Positions 46,335 through 56,635 of a stretch of 64,000 nucleotides of DNA are shown here, piece after piece. The notes beneath the pieces were generated by a model. That model worked only from the letters and a program-made list of their open reading frames with translations, was not told the DNA's origin and did not search any database. The DNA comes from Ancylostoma caninum (lineage: Eukaryota; Nematoda; Chromadorea; Rhabditida; Ancylostomatidae), in NCBI GenBank assembly GCA_037903475.1, contig JBAJFG010000180.1, positions 558,001 to 622,000 on the forward strand, written 5' to 3'. The number at the start of each line of letters is the position of its first letter. Positions within the stretch are counted from its first letter, which is position 1. A program made the translations under genes and the position numbers.

Positions 46335-46540
46335 ACCCTCGTACGGGTGTTTTTGAAAGTGGTGTAAACAGATATGATAAAGATTTCGCCAGAAGGAGTC
46401 TAGTTAATGGGGAAACTCTAGCAGAGTCGGAAACTACACCCTCGTACGGGTGTTTTTGAAAGTGGTGTAAACAGATATGATAAAGATTTCGCCAGAAGGA
46501 GTCTAGTTAATGGGGAAACTCTAGCAGAGTCGGAAACTAC
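46335..46540. repeat. 103-bp tandem duplication in the right arm
   Basis: Two identical units (46335-46437, 46438-46540) starting ACCCTCGTACGGGTG. Each unit spans the last 7 bp of the mariner-type element and about 96 bp of FB2. Absent from the left arm. Confidence 0.95.
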
Positions 46541-47552
46541 ACCGAGCTACTGAGAAAAATCTGGAGAAAATCAACAAAATCGAGGTTATATTGCAAAAGG
46601 GTGATTACATTCGTGATCAGCAACTTCAAAAATCTCTACATACACTTCAGAGCGATTCACGATACTAGTCGAACTTGGGAAAAATTGACAAAATCGATAA
46701 AATCGATAATATCATGCGAAATGAATATGATATTCGTGATCAGCACTTCGAATTACCCCTGTAAGCAAGTTCTCAGAGAAATCCATGGTTTTGAGTTTAA
46801 GGTCGATAGTGGGGCCGCTGAAGTATAGTACCCCGTTACCTTATGAAAATGGGGTTACGGTTAAGAACGGATACGGTATTCGTAGCATCGTGTTCAGCGC
46901 CCCAAATAACGCCCTTACGCCAATATTCAGATTCAAAACATTTTTTTTGAAGTTCTTGGGTCCGTATGTGGAACTGTGCCATTTTTCTTCTTTCCAGTTA
47001 AAATTCATTCTCCCACTATCTCTATTTTTGAAATCCCGAGCCCATATCTTCCCTACTCCCTCCCCTCCCCTCTCTTCAATCATCGTGACCCTTTCGTACC
47101 CGTCTTACTGTTTGTAAGATATGCTGCGGTACTCAGACAACCATAGCGTGTGGCCCGCGTGCCATGGACTTGATGCATGCGAGCTTCATGACTGGTTCCC
47201 GATCGCACGCTATGACTGTCTGAGTATGTGCAGCTCGATGGTTCAGTCAGGTGAGTACGAGCCAGTGCCACCGATAGTGATTTGATGATGTTCTTTGATA
47301 CTCTCTGCCCAATGCTGTCGCGCTGCGGCACTGATCCTTATCCGCCTGACAGTTTGGAGTTCCTCACAAGCTTCGGTGTAACACATCTGGCTTACAAAGT
47401 GAATCTGGGAGTGTGCTAGTTGTGTCTATCTTGTCTATCTTGTAGTTGTCTTCTATCATGGATGACTCCATAAAGACTTCTGGATGACACACAGGGAAGT
47501 CAGGGAGGGCGTGGCCTTTCCGAACGTTGGTGAACACATCGGGAGCCATAAC

Positions 47553-48440
47553 AGGTCCCAGCACGGCTGTTCTGGGGGCAAGCTGGGCTTCGTGAAAAGG
47601 TCGAAAATCAAAGAGGACTTCGTACAGAGTCCGGGGCAAAGCCCATAAAAACTGGGTTTTTTGCTGGTCCCAAGAAGGACAATACGTTGATACGGCAATA
47701 CGTAGAAAAGGTTGTGAGAAAACGGCTCTTAGTACTTTGATCGGCGCAATAAAGGCGATCGAGGACGAAAAAGTTCGATTGGAGCAGATCATTTACAGGT
47801 TCCCACTCTCTGGAGGGTAGGAAGGACTGCTGTGCTGACGAAGCTGCACGGATCGACTTGAAACCTTCGGTGAAATAAGAACAAAGGGAATACTGGAAGT
47901 TCTTTGAAAAGACATTTTAAATTTATGCAAAGCAAAAAAGCTGTGCTAGGTAACTAAGTCCACACTTCACGGATTCACTTCAAATTTTGGGAAAAGATGT
48001 GTCTCAGAGCGCACAATAGGTGTTTGAAATGGTTCCCCGAACCTATGTGAATCAAAAAATTGTATGCTCACTAAGTGGTCCAGCCTTTCGTGCGAAAGGC
48101 TGGACCCGCAGCCACGAAAGGCTCAGCCTTTCGTGGGACTTCAGGAGCATAATTTTTCTATTCAAACACATAATTTTCTGCTGCCTTTGCATACACCTAT
48201 ACATCTAATTCAATGCTATCATACGCACTCTAGTATGTTCTATATCATCTCCTTTTAATAGAGATATAGCCCTACAAAGCTGAACTTTTTATACCCTACG
48301 ATGCGCCAACGTACGAATGAAACGCGTAGGTTTCATTTGCGACGCCGCTCTTCATTCAAATCAGCGTCATGTCCAAGTTTCGTTTTTGTTTCGAAAATGT
48401 TCTTATTTTTGCGTTTTCGCTTTTTCGATGTCGTTGATTA
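47553..48440. repeat. Dispersed repeat R1, copy 2
   Basis: Starts right after the inverted repeat and matches 22885-23740 along its length. Contains two adjacent hairpins: GTCCAGCCTTTCGTGCGAAA (closing with GGCTGGAC) at about 48079-48106 and CCACGAAAGGCTCAGCCTTT (closing with CGTGG) at about 48111-48135. Confidence 0.75.
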
Positions 48441-48499
48441 TTTTAGCTTCTCTCCCTTCAGGGGCTTGCTAATCTTGGAAATACTTGTTTTTTTTTCAA

Positions 48500-48842
48500 T
48501 AGTGTCATGCAATGTATGGTGAATGTTTCCACGTTTTTTCATGTTTGCTTGAAACCATGAAAGTAGTAGCTGAGCTGAGATGAATACTTTTCATCTCAGC
48601 TACCATTTTCATTGCTTCAGAAGAGTCACATCCTTGACCAGCTGTCACCCAGGCCGTCAATGAGCACAGTCGCCGGCGATGGCGACGCAGGGTGGTGTAC
48701 TCCTCGAGGAGCATGGTAGCTACCTTCTCAAGCCAGTTTTTCGGTTTTTAAGGATTATCAGCCTGATTGCGAAATGCTCAGGCCTCTTTTAGGCTCTCTT
48801 CGCTCGCCTTGAGTCTGTGGGATATGTTCCTCACATTTAGAG
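48500..48842. repeat. Dispersed repeat R2, left part (split by LINE copy 2)
   Basis: Contains the GCGACGCAGGGTGG ... CTCCTCGAGGAG module also seen at 4620-4865, and CAGCCTGATTGC ... GGGATATGTTCCTCACATT corresponding to 24118-24200. The rest of R2 resumes at 54326. Confidence 0.65.
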
Positions 48843-49213
48843 CCTGCGCGCGTCCCGAGCGGTCGGCAGATCACCCCCTCCAGCGCCACTACCTACTATT
48901 TCCGCTAAGGCTCCTTATTTCTATATTTTCTGTCTGCTTAGTCGGCTAAACGACTGGTGGCTACTCTGCGAGCACCAGGGTGGCACGGTGCGATCTTCTA
49001 CTGAGTACTGCCACCAATTCAGGTCGGTTTTTGAAGTTTCCATCCGTCGAGGTCTTGGTGCCGCGGGTCGTCATTTATCGATCCTCTTGACTGTATTGTG
49101 ACCTGCACCCACCTACGTTCACCACGCATAGTTTCCTGTGGCAGGGAAGCTGATCAGTTATCGTTTCTGCCACTCTACTAGGTGTATTGACTACTGATAG
49201 TGTCGTTTTGATT

Positions 49214-50041
49214 ATGTCTACCCCACTGGCTGCTTCAACCATTCAGAACCGCAAGAAGGGCCAGAAGAGACAACGCGTCGATTTTCCAAGTCCGATGAGC
49301 ACAAGGTCTGATCTGGACGAGCAAATCGATCAAGTTTTGAAGGACGATTCTCTTCCTAATCATCTTAGAACAGTAATAGCGTGCCTACTTGAAGATAGGA
49401 AGCAATTCCAGGTTTTGGCAAGTCTTTGCAGAGAATTGCCGGAAGTCAGAAGTCTTAGGTCTGAAAACGCTATTCTCAAAAGTCAGCAGTCTAGTTCCAA
49501 CAACAATCCTCCAATTCCACCTCTATCCTCTCCTCAACAGTCTAATCCTGTTGTGTCCTGTATGTCTTCCGTTGGTAGTGAGTCGTTCGAGAAAATCGAA
49601 CGAAAGCGTTCTGTAATTATTGCAGGAATTGTTGAAAGTAAGGCTACTCTTGCATCTAATCGAGTAGTGCACGACTGCAATTGCGTGAGGGAAATCATGG
49701 ATTTCCTAAACGTTGACTGTGCTACCGTTTCTGCGTATCGTTTAGGTCGTTATAGCGTCAGCCACCCTCGATTGATTAGTGTTGTACTTCCTGCTTCTTT
49801 TTTCGCGAGGCAGTTAGTGCGGCGTGCCCCCCGCTTAAAGCATTTTAAGGTCTCTGGCCTTTTTGTCCGTCCTTCTCTTCCTAAGGAAGAGAGGGACAGG
49901 CTACGTGCCGAGCGTGAGGCACGACGCAATAACCAGATCGTGGCCAGCCAACCATCTCACTCTCAATCTTCTCCACAGTCATTGCAGAACTCTGTCGTTT
50001 GCATCAATGCTGCAGATCTCGTAGCGATTCTGAGCCTGTGA
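49214..50041 (+). CDS. LINE ORF1 protein (copy 2), intact
   Basis: 275 codons from ATG 49214 (MSTPLAASTIQNRKKGQKRQ) to TGA. A basic N-terminus, an acidic segment, then SVIIAGIVESKATL and LNVDCATVSAYRLGR (RRM-like nucleic-acid-binding middle) and RPSLPKEERDRLRAEREARR, the basic C-terminal block of LINE ORF1 proteins. Expected to coat the element RNA. No stop or shift, unlike ORF2. A TTG at 49187 extends the frame, but ATG 49214 is the likely start. Confidence 0.75.
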   Translation: MSTPLAASTIQNRKKGQKRQRVDFPSPMSTRSDLDEQIDQVLKDDSLPNHLRTVIACLLEDRKQFQVLASLCRELPEVRSLRSENAILKSQQSSSNNNPPIPPLSSPQQSNPVVSCMSSVGSESFEKIERKRSVIIAGIVESKATLASNRVVHDCNCVREIMDFLNVDCATVSAYRLGRYSVSHPRLISVVLPASFFARQLVRRAPRLKHFKVSGLFVRPSLPKEERDRLRAEREARRNNQIVASQPSHSQSSPQSLQNSVVCINAADLVAILSL

Positions 50042-50361
50042 ACATGTCAAACTAGGATACCGTCGTCGGATTTTAGGAACGAAGCTTTCATTTTTACTCA
50101 TTAATACTCGATCACTATTGAAAAATAGGAACTTTCTTGTACTTCTGCTCAATCAGCACCAATATGACATTGTGGCCATTACTAAAACATGGCTCGACGA
50201 TTCTACTGATCTACCTTCGATTCTAGGAGCAGTATCACCACGTCATGACTCTTTTCAATGCGATAGGAAGGATAAAAGGAGCGGTGGCGTAGCGTTCTCA
50301 ATTCGTAAGGCACTTTTACCCAGCTTGGTCTTCAGCGAATCAGTTCCGAATTCTTATGAAA

Positions 50362-50704
50362 CCGAGCCAGAGCGCCGCGAAGCGGCGCTCTGACTCGGAC
50401 CCGTGTGCCACGTTACCACGGCTCTGATTGCGAAATCACACTCGCTTCATCAGTGGTTCTCCCATTCTGTTTTAAATATCCAAGATATTCCGTTTTCGTT
50501 GCAAATTAGATGTCCTAATTGAAGATTTCCATGTTGTACACATACATATACATGGGCGTGTCATTGGGCGTGTCAATTTTCGCAATTGAGCCCGTGGCGG
50601 CGGGCAAAAGAGGTGGGGCGAGGCGAGTGGATCAATGACAGCGTGACCTGTCATCCCTCGCGCGGCGATGGGGGGGGGTGGTCTGCGCTTTATATAGAGT
50701 AAGA
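50362..50704. mobile_element. 343-bp insert in LINE endonuclease, with terminal hairpin
   Basis: Interrupts the codons GAA ATA TTG: the frame NSYE continues as ILFFDF when it is removed. The left end is a 17-bp stem with one mismatch (CCGAGCCAGAGCGCCGC, loop GAA, then its complement). There is no target duplication; the insert sits between A and T. That is the Helitron insertion rule, but the 3' CTRR signature is not convincing. Confidence 0.7.
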
Positions 50705-51830
50705 TATTGTTCTTTGATTTCCTTTTTGGTCATAAACCAGTCCGATTGGTCGTGCTTTATAAAACGCCATCTTGCATTGTGAGTATGGGTGAACAAATGT
50801 TGAAAGCCTTAGGTGATTTGATATCCTGCCATCAAAAATGCGTAATATGTGGCGACTTTAATATGCCTGACATCAAATGGGATGCATTACAGCCGTTTGC
50901 AACTAACTCTGTATCCAAATATTTGGGGGAACTTTGCAAGTCTTATGGCTTGACACAACATGTCAGTGGTGGCACACTAAGGAAGAACACTCTTGATTTA
51001 GTCTTGTCTAGTGATAAGCGGCTAATAGAGGAACTGAAAATCGATGCCCCTGTCGGTATCAGCGATCACTGTTCTATTAATTTCCAACTGAATCTTTCTA
51101 TTACTACGGATCCCTACGTCATTAAACGTGACTTCAAGGCAGCCGACTTCGCTGACATCAGAAACTACTTATACGATCTTGACTGGCGTGGGTCGCCTGA
51201 TACAGTCAGTAGCGTTGATGGAAAATATGAACTCTTCATAGCGGTTTTACACCACTGTATCGATATCTCTTCGTCCCACTTGTCAAAGCTCCTCTAAACT
51301 CATCCAAGGTGCCCCCTCACAATAGTTCACTAGCCCACAGACGGTTACTGGCTTGGAATGCAGCGGTTGCGGAAGGAACTAGCGACAACTGGGCAAGATT
51401 TTCGAGACTTTATAGGTTGCTTCAAAGAAAACTGTGGAAGTACAATGCCAATCTTGAAAAGAAGGTTATTCGATCTAAAAACAAAAACGCTTTTTACAAG
51501 CTAGTCAATTCTAGAATTCGGTGAAGCCCAAAATTGAGGCCTTGGTAAAAGATGATGGTAAAATTGCACTCACTGAGCATGATAAGGCCGAAATGCTATC
51601 GGACGTTTTTGCGCGATCCTTCACTATTTCTGGCTCAACGCTAAATGTCTCTAGCGGTCCAGCTTTTCCAAGAAGGAGCGATTCTCTGTGGTTTCACAGC
51701 GACGAGGTTTTCAGTACACTCTCTGCGTGGCCTACTTCTTACTCGGATACACCTGATCACATCCCGCTAATATTTACCAAGCAAGTACTGGACATAATCA
51801 CTGGGCCACTTGTGTACATTTTCAACTTAA

Positions 51831-52807
51831 CACATAACGGACAATACGACCCACCGGTGGGTCGTACGGGAAGTTACGTAGAGGACAATACGACCCACCG
51901 GTGGGTCGTATCCGTTTTATCCCTTTTTCTTAGGTGGAGCTTCCCCAAATTCTGGCCCTAGAGGTTATTCTACCCGCTGAACACGGAAATGGTATCCATT
52001 TTGTACCGTAACTGCGATACTGTAGGATTACTGTAGTCATACTGTAGATGCTGTTGATACATTATCTCACAGCATCTGCAACAAATTTGAACTTTGGGGT
52101 TACATGACGTGCTGAACATAAATACGCCATCAGTCCTGCACCGTAGAGCAGTATTCTAAGGCTACTGTAGCGTTATCGTATGATTACTGTAGGCATACTG
52201 TAGATACATTTTATTCACCAAATTCAGTGAAACTTTGGCAAGTGAGGTTATTTGACATGCTGAGTACGAAACTGACATTCATTTCGTACCGTAGCGCAGT
52301 ACAGTAGGGTTACTGTAGACATGCTGTAGATTCATTTTATTCACCAAATCCAGTGAAACTTTGGCAGGTGGGGGTTTCTGACATGCTGAACACGAATTTA
52401 AGATCCATATTCGAAATAGGTGTCATATTCGAGTTCAGAGTGTAAAATAGCCCCAGTTTCGGGCAAATTCTGATGAAAAACTTTTCCCACAGTTCTTACA
52501 GTATGATTACAGTAACCCTGCAGTGAGGCGATACGGTAGACAATGGATTTCATATTCTTAATCTGTATGTGAAATAACCCTTCTGTGCAAATTTTGGTTG
52601 AATTCTGATAGAAAAAGGTCCTTCTACAGTTTCTACAGTATATATACAGTAAACTACAGAAGTGCTTTACCAAGTAAAATAGATGGCATAATTGTGATCA
52701 GCATGTCAAATATGCCCTAATTCTCGCAAATCCCGGTAAGAAACAAGCGCAAACTCGCTTTGGTCCAAAATGGCCCTGAGCGGAAAATCTGCGTTGTCGC
52801 GAATGTG
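51831..52807. mobile_element. piggyBac-like non-autonomous element (977 bp) in LINE ORF2
   Basis: Flanked by TTAA (51827-51830, 52808-52811). Ends CACATAACGGACAA and, inverted, CACATTCGCGACAACG, related to 30703-31143. Near the left end the perfect 22-bp palindrome with centre ACCCACCGGTGGGT occurs twice (51839-51866 and 51883-51910). Removing the element and one TTAA joins FNLS to LMCAEVPSRWK in frame, the expected LINE wording. No transposase. Confidence 0.9.
51975..52640. repeat. Degenerate minisatellite inside the piggyBac-like element
   Basis: About four to five units of roughly 125-145 bp starting near 51977, 52112, 52257 and 52382. Each begins GCTGARYAC and includes TACTGTAGACATACTGTAGA-like blocks and CACCAAATTCAGTGAAACTT. 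The motif TACTGTAG also appears inverted in the last units (CTACAGTA). Confidence 0.7.
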
Positions 52808-54325
52808 TTAAGCCTTATGTGTGCAGAAGTGCCAAGTAGATGGAAACTCTCTCTTGTGACCCCTCTACCCAAGAAACCTCCGTTCACATCCCCACTGAAC
52901 TGTCGCCCAATCAGTATTACGTCGATTTTTGCCAGAGCATTTGAAAAGATTCTCAAGAAAAGAATTGAAAAACATCTACAAGAACACTCTTTTATATCTC
53001 CTTTTCAACATGGCTTTCAAAAAGGCAAATCTACGGTAACCGCTATGCTTCAGTCCTTGAATGACTGGACATTCAATGCTGATCATAGGCATGATACCGA
53101 CGTTGTTTTTCTTGACTTTTGCAAGGCTTTCGATAAAATTCCCCATGATAAACTACTCGCTAAATTAGATAGAATTGGAATTCACCCCAGGATTATTGGA
53201 TGGATTCAGGCGTTTCTCTCTGATCGTATTTTCACTGTAAGAGTAGGATCTGGTTTCTCTCGGCCGAGACGGGTCACAAGTGGGGTCCCACAGGGGGAGT
53301 CCTCTCTCCTATTCTTTTCAACATTTATACGTACGAACTTCCCCTTCTCGTTTCAACAGTCGGTGTGAACTGCTGTGCTTTTGCCGATGACTTCAAGATC
53401 TATAGTAAAAGTTCAGATTGGTTAGCACTCCAAAATGCAATCGATATTGTGCATAACTGGTCTAAGGAATGGGAGATCCCGCTCTCAGAAGAAAAGACTA
53501 AGCTGACGCATACTGGACCCAAGAATAATTGTCAAAGTGGTTGACAAAATTAAAGACTTGGGTTTTTTGATAACAAGCGACCTAAACTTTGACCAACACT
53601 GCGAGCAAATCGCTGCGAAGGCCATGGGTTAATGTACAAATTATTCAGAGCATTGGTGACAAAGGACTGTATGATTCTTTTACGTGCATTCAAAACCTAC
53701 ATAAGACCATTACTTGAATACGGGACCGTTATCTTTTGTCCACACAAACGGAAGGTTAGTGATAAGCTTGAAAAGGTCCAGAATAGTTTCACAAGGAAAC
53801 TCTTTATAAGAAAAGTCGGGTTCTTTTATGATAGGATTCCCTCCTTTGAGGAGAGGAATATGAATCTTGGCCTACATTCTCTTTCCTGGAGAAGAAAATT
53901 CGATCTACTCATGTTCCATAAAATCATTCACGGTCACAGTGGTCTTGATCCTGAGAACTACTTCTCGTTTAGACCTTCCATAACCAGAGGTGGCTCACGG
54001 AAGCTCTGCCTTCCTAGAGCCAGACTCAAATGTCGATCAAATTTTTTCATCAATAGAGCAGGTTCCGATTATCTAGCATTGAGCAGAGTGCAAGCAATTT
54101 CCTTCTAGTTTACGATCCTTCAAAAACACGTTGCGCAACTATCTGAAATCTTGATGGTATCCTAGGCTTTGTTGCCGATCTGTTTAGTTTTTCTATAAGC
54201 CCATTATTTGTTTCACTTGATCTGATTTTACCAATTGATAGCCAGGTCTTTTTTTCCATTTTTGTTACTTCCTGTTTTTTTTTGCATGGGACGCCTCACG
54301 TAATAAATAATAATAAATAATAATA

Positions 54326-54604
54326 GACGCCGCCGCACCACTCTTGCAGCTGTGAATCAGTCTAGTGACATTTTCCCCATTACTGTCAGCAATAGATGCG
54401 TGCAATTAGGGCGCAACTGACCCATGCACTTAGTATAAACTGCTGTTTGCGGGATCGCGGCTCTTTTTGGGCGGACGTCCGTGAAAAACGGTTATTTTGG
54501 AAATTTCCCAGTGTCTCAGTATCCAAGGACTTCGTAAAATTTGTGTTTTTCAAAACGGGCTTCGTTTTTGTTCCGACCCTACGAAAAGCTCTTGCTGAGA
54601 CCTG
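54326..54604. repeat. Dispersed repeat R2, right part
   Basis: Resumes with GACGCCGCCGCACCACTCTT and continues like 24222-24470 (GTGACATTTTCCCCATTACT, ACGGGCTTCGTTTTTGTTCC). See 48500-48842. Confidence 0.75.
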
Positions 54605-54964
54605 AGCCATAATAGTGGACCCATGGTAGACACATGGAAACCGGAGTGCTGGTAGAGTCATCCGTGAACATTGTTGAACAAAACCAGTATACTCTGGAAA
54701 GTGTTCACTTTCTCTCTCATTTTGACCACCGGCTGGCTATGTGTCGTTTTATCAATTAGTTCCCTGTACATGCGATGTTGTACGCATATATGCAAACAGT
54801 GAGCACTTGGGAAGGTGTTTGATATGGTATAACGACAACATAATTTATGAACTATGCGTTATACAGACAGATGTACTCGTCTTGCTGGTCGCGGGATTGT
54901 AGGCAGGGTAAAGCACGGGTACGATAGTCCAAAGCACCCCTACGTACTTTGGTATGTAGGAAAT
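54605..54964. repeat. Dispersed repeat R3, inverted copy
   Basis: Complement of 37901-38267 over its whole length (GTGGACCCATGGTAGACACA, CTTGCTGGTCGCGGGATTGT, CTACGTACTTTGGTATGTAG). Confidence 0.85.
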
Positions 54965-56328
54965 GTTGTGTCCCCGCCTGTCTCCGGGAACACAAACCTT
55001 TTCCACTCCAAGAGTCTCCTCCTTCGACTCTCACTCCTTCTACCCTCTCTTACTCACGAGGGTTAACTTGTGACTACTGCTGTAGTACACCAGTCAGAAT
55101 ATTAGATTTATTAGTAAATAATAAGGGAGCTGGGGGCGACTGCGGCTGCTAAGGCTGACTCCAATCATGCACAGCTAAGGCTCAATCCTAGGGCCTTATA
55201 TACACCTCTGTTTCCCGCCATCGCACTTCCTTGCGATCTATCCGGACGGGAGATCTCCACGCCACCTAGGAAGATCATCGGTCTGTAGACAAGCCTATTC
55301 GTAGTTATCCTTTTCTTGCAGATTTTGTCTATCCGTTTCGATGTAGATTCATTTTTGTTACTAGTTGTATTGAGTTTGTTTTCTCCTATGTTGAAGTGCT
55401 TTCTTTTTGATCTTTGCCTCGATCTATCTGGATCTCTAGTGGCGGGAACGCGCCCTATAAAAGGACGCCTACAATACCTCAGTGGCCTTCTCGTGATCTG
55501 CCTATTAGTTTTTTTCCTTCCCATTGCTTTCGGTTTTACTCCCAATAAAATTTTGTGTGTTCGTTTTGTAGCCTCTGAACCAACTGGTGAACACCAGTTG
55601 CATACCTTTCTTCTATTATCTCCTAGATTAGCTTCACTTGGGGGCCGAACCAAAGGTTCAGAGGTCCCATCAGGTGCACCAGCGGTCACGTGATATTACG
55701 AACACAGCAGGGAAGTGCGCCAGTGGCAGTAGGGGTGACCGAAACAGCGCGCCTGAGGCCGCTAGCGAGGCAGTATTGGGGAATCGATCAGTTGTGGGTC
55801 CTGCACCGCAATTGATCGATTTGAACTACCGGCGCACAAACTCACGTGATATCGACCGTGAGGGGAGTCGGCACCACAGTCCGCCCCGTACGCAACTAAG
55901 GGTGCGCTAGTAGCCACCACACTAAGGCATAGGAGGACTAATCAATCGATTTCGATATCGATTGACGGAATTGATCGACACTATAGAGTGCGCGCCAAAG
56001 GCCGCAGTCTTGTGAAGTTCTTGAGGAGTTGGTATAAAGGCTATAGTGTCGATCGCTGTAGAGACGGAATGGAATACGTGGTGGACCGAATACCAACCAC
56101 AGTTCCGGAAGAAATGAAAAAAAACGGAATGAAGGATGCTTCCAAATGAAATGATTTGCTCTAGAATGATGCGCATTGATAATCGGTACTAAAAAATAAT
56201 GTGCTGAAGCTGTTAGCACATTACTGCACCACAACGATACTATATACAGCACGAAAACACCAATACCACTCGGTCTCATTCACAGCATTCGTCGAGCCCT
56301 AATCACCAACTAATCAATCGCATATCAA
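54965..56328. other. Unassigned; promoter-like or LTR-like patch
   Basis: Opposing frames at 55165-55689 (minus) and 55316-55693 (plus) have no domain. A TATA box followed about 90 bp later by AATAAA recalls an LTR, but clear LTR ends, primer-binding site and retroviral-type proteins were not found. ATCGATTTCGATATCGAT near 55943 is palindromic. Confidence 0.3.
55456..55549 (+). promoter_or_regulatory. TATA box and poly(A) signal pair (possible solo LTR)
   Basis: CGCCCTATAAAAGGACG (TATAAAA at 55456-55462) and CCCAATAAAATTTTG (AATAAA at 55544-55549). The spacing suits an LTR U3-R unit; alternatively a chance pair. Confidence 0.25.
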
Positions 56329-56635
56329 TCAAAATTCTATAAATGAAGAGAAACTCATCGGACCTCTTTCTGGACGTCGTTCAGCATATTTTGGACAGTA
56401 ACATGACGGACATCTCCGTGCCATGGGTTCCAGTGCTGAAGCACCCTATTTTAAGAAATTCCGATACGATTCAAGCTTCAGACACTTTAGTACTAGGTGG
56501 TTGAAAAACGTTTACCTCCTTCAAAAACCCTAACGCGTCGTTGGGACGTTTGTCGGGAGGAAGTTCCACAATCTTTTTGAGCCAGTAGGTCAAGGCATCT
56601 ACCGTGCCCGTACGTTCTAATTCAAGACGAAGAAC
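56329..56635 (-). CDS. Last two exons of an unrecognised host gene
   Basis: Minus strand: exon 56516-56635 (40 codons) between acceptor GATCGATTTTTTAG and donor GTAAAC, reading VLRLELERTGTVDALTYWLK then KIVELPPDKRPNDALGFLKE. The next exon, 56329-56445, follows TTAAAATAG in phase 0 and reads GASALEPMARRCPSCYCPKY, ending FSSFIEF and TGA. The wording is strongly protein-like; the CPSC.C cluster could bind metal. No family recognised. Upstream exons were not found with confidence; a frame at 56661-56900 (minus) is a candidate. Confidence 0.5.

Larger units (their letters stand above)
42898..46341. mobile_element. Mariner-type element, right-arm copy, with nested insertions
   Basis: Same element as 39371-40699 in inverted orientation: TGAAGGTATGTTGAAAAGTT at 42898 and, inverted, CGAGGGTGGGTTGAAAAGTA at 46341, on TA at 42896-42897 and 46342-46343. 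Three later insertions lengthen it. Confidence 0.75.
42166..47547. repeat. Right arm of the 9.3-kb inverted repeat, with insertions
   Basis: Mirror of 38264-41389 but 5.38 kb long. The excess is explained by a 216-bp element (43059-43274), a 610-bp segment (43855-44464), a 1313-bp foldback (44594-45906) and a 103-bp tandem duplication (46335-46540). Subtracting them leaves about 3.15 kb, the length of the left arm. Confidence 0.9.
50090..54160 (+). pseudogene. LINE ORF2: APE endonuclease and reverse transcriptase (copy 2)
   Basis: Endonuclease: INTRSLLKNRNFLVLL, YDIVAITKTWLDDS, then, after the first insert, LFFDFLFGHKPVRLVVLY, CVICGDFNMPDIKW and VGISDHCSINF. Linker 51309-51961. After the second insert comes the RT: EVPSRWKLSLVTPLPK, CRPISITSIFARAFEKI, FQHGFQKGKST, VVFLDFCKAFDKIPHDKL, SGVPQG and CAFADDFKIY (FADD 53380-53391), then the thumb and C-terminus to about 54160. 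Frameshifts near 51298-51524, 53299, 53525 and 53630 inactivate it. It keeps the RT half missing from copy 1. Confidence 0.85.
48843..54325 (+). mobile_element. CR1-like LINE, copy 2 (near full length, interrupted twice)
   Basis: 5' leader 48843-49213, ORF1 49214-50041, endonuclease/RT frame about 50090-54160, and an A-rich (TAATAA)n tail 54300-54325. It inserted into R2: the flanks match the contiguous copy at 24200-24230. Without the inserts 50362-50704 and 51831-52807 the element is about 4.2 kb. The tail and lack of an obvious target duplication fit CR1-like elements. Confidence 0.85.

Noticed and set aside
38264..47547. The inverted repeat as a simple read-chimera artefact
   Set aside because: The arms differ by point changes, several distinct insertions and a tandem duplication, which a duplicated read would not show. 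Long-read confirmation would still be decisive.
55165..55689. 174-residue minus-strand frame
   Set aside because: No domain, basic and low-complexity wording, and an equally long opposing frame; probably chance in a regulatory-looking patch.
54964..55690. Complete LTR beginning TGTTGTG
   Set aside because: The first bases belong to the R3 border; no matching end, primer-binding site, target duplication or gag/pol was found. Kept only as a TATA/poly(A) pair.
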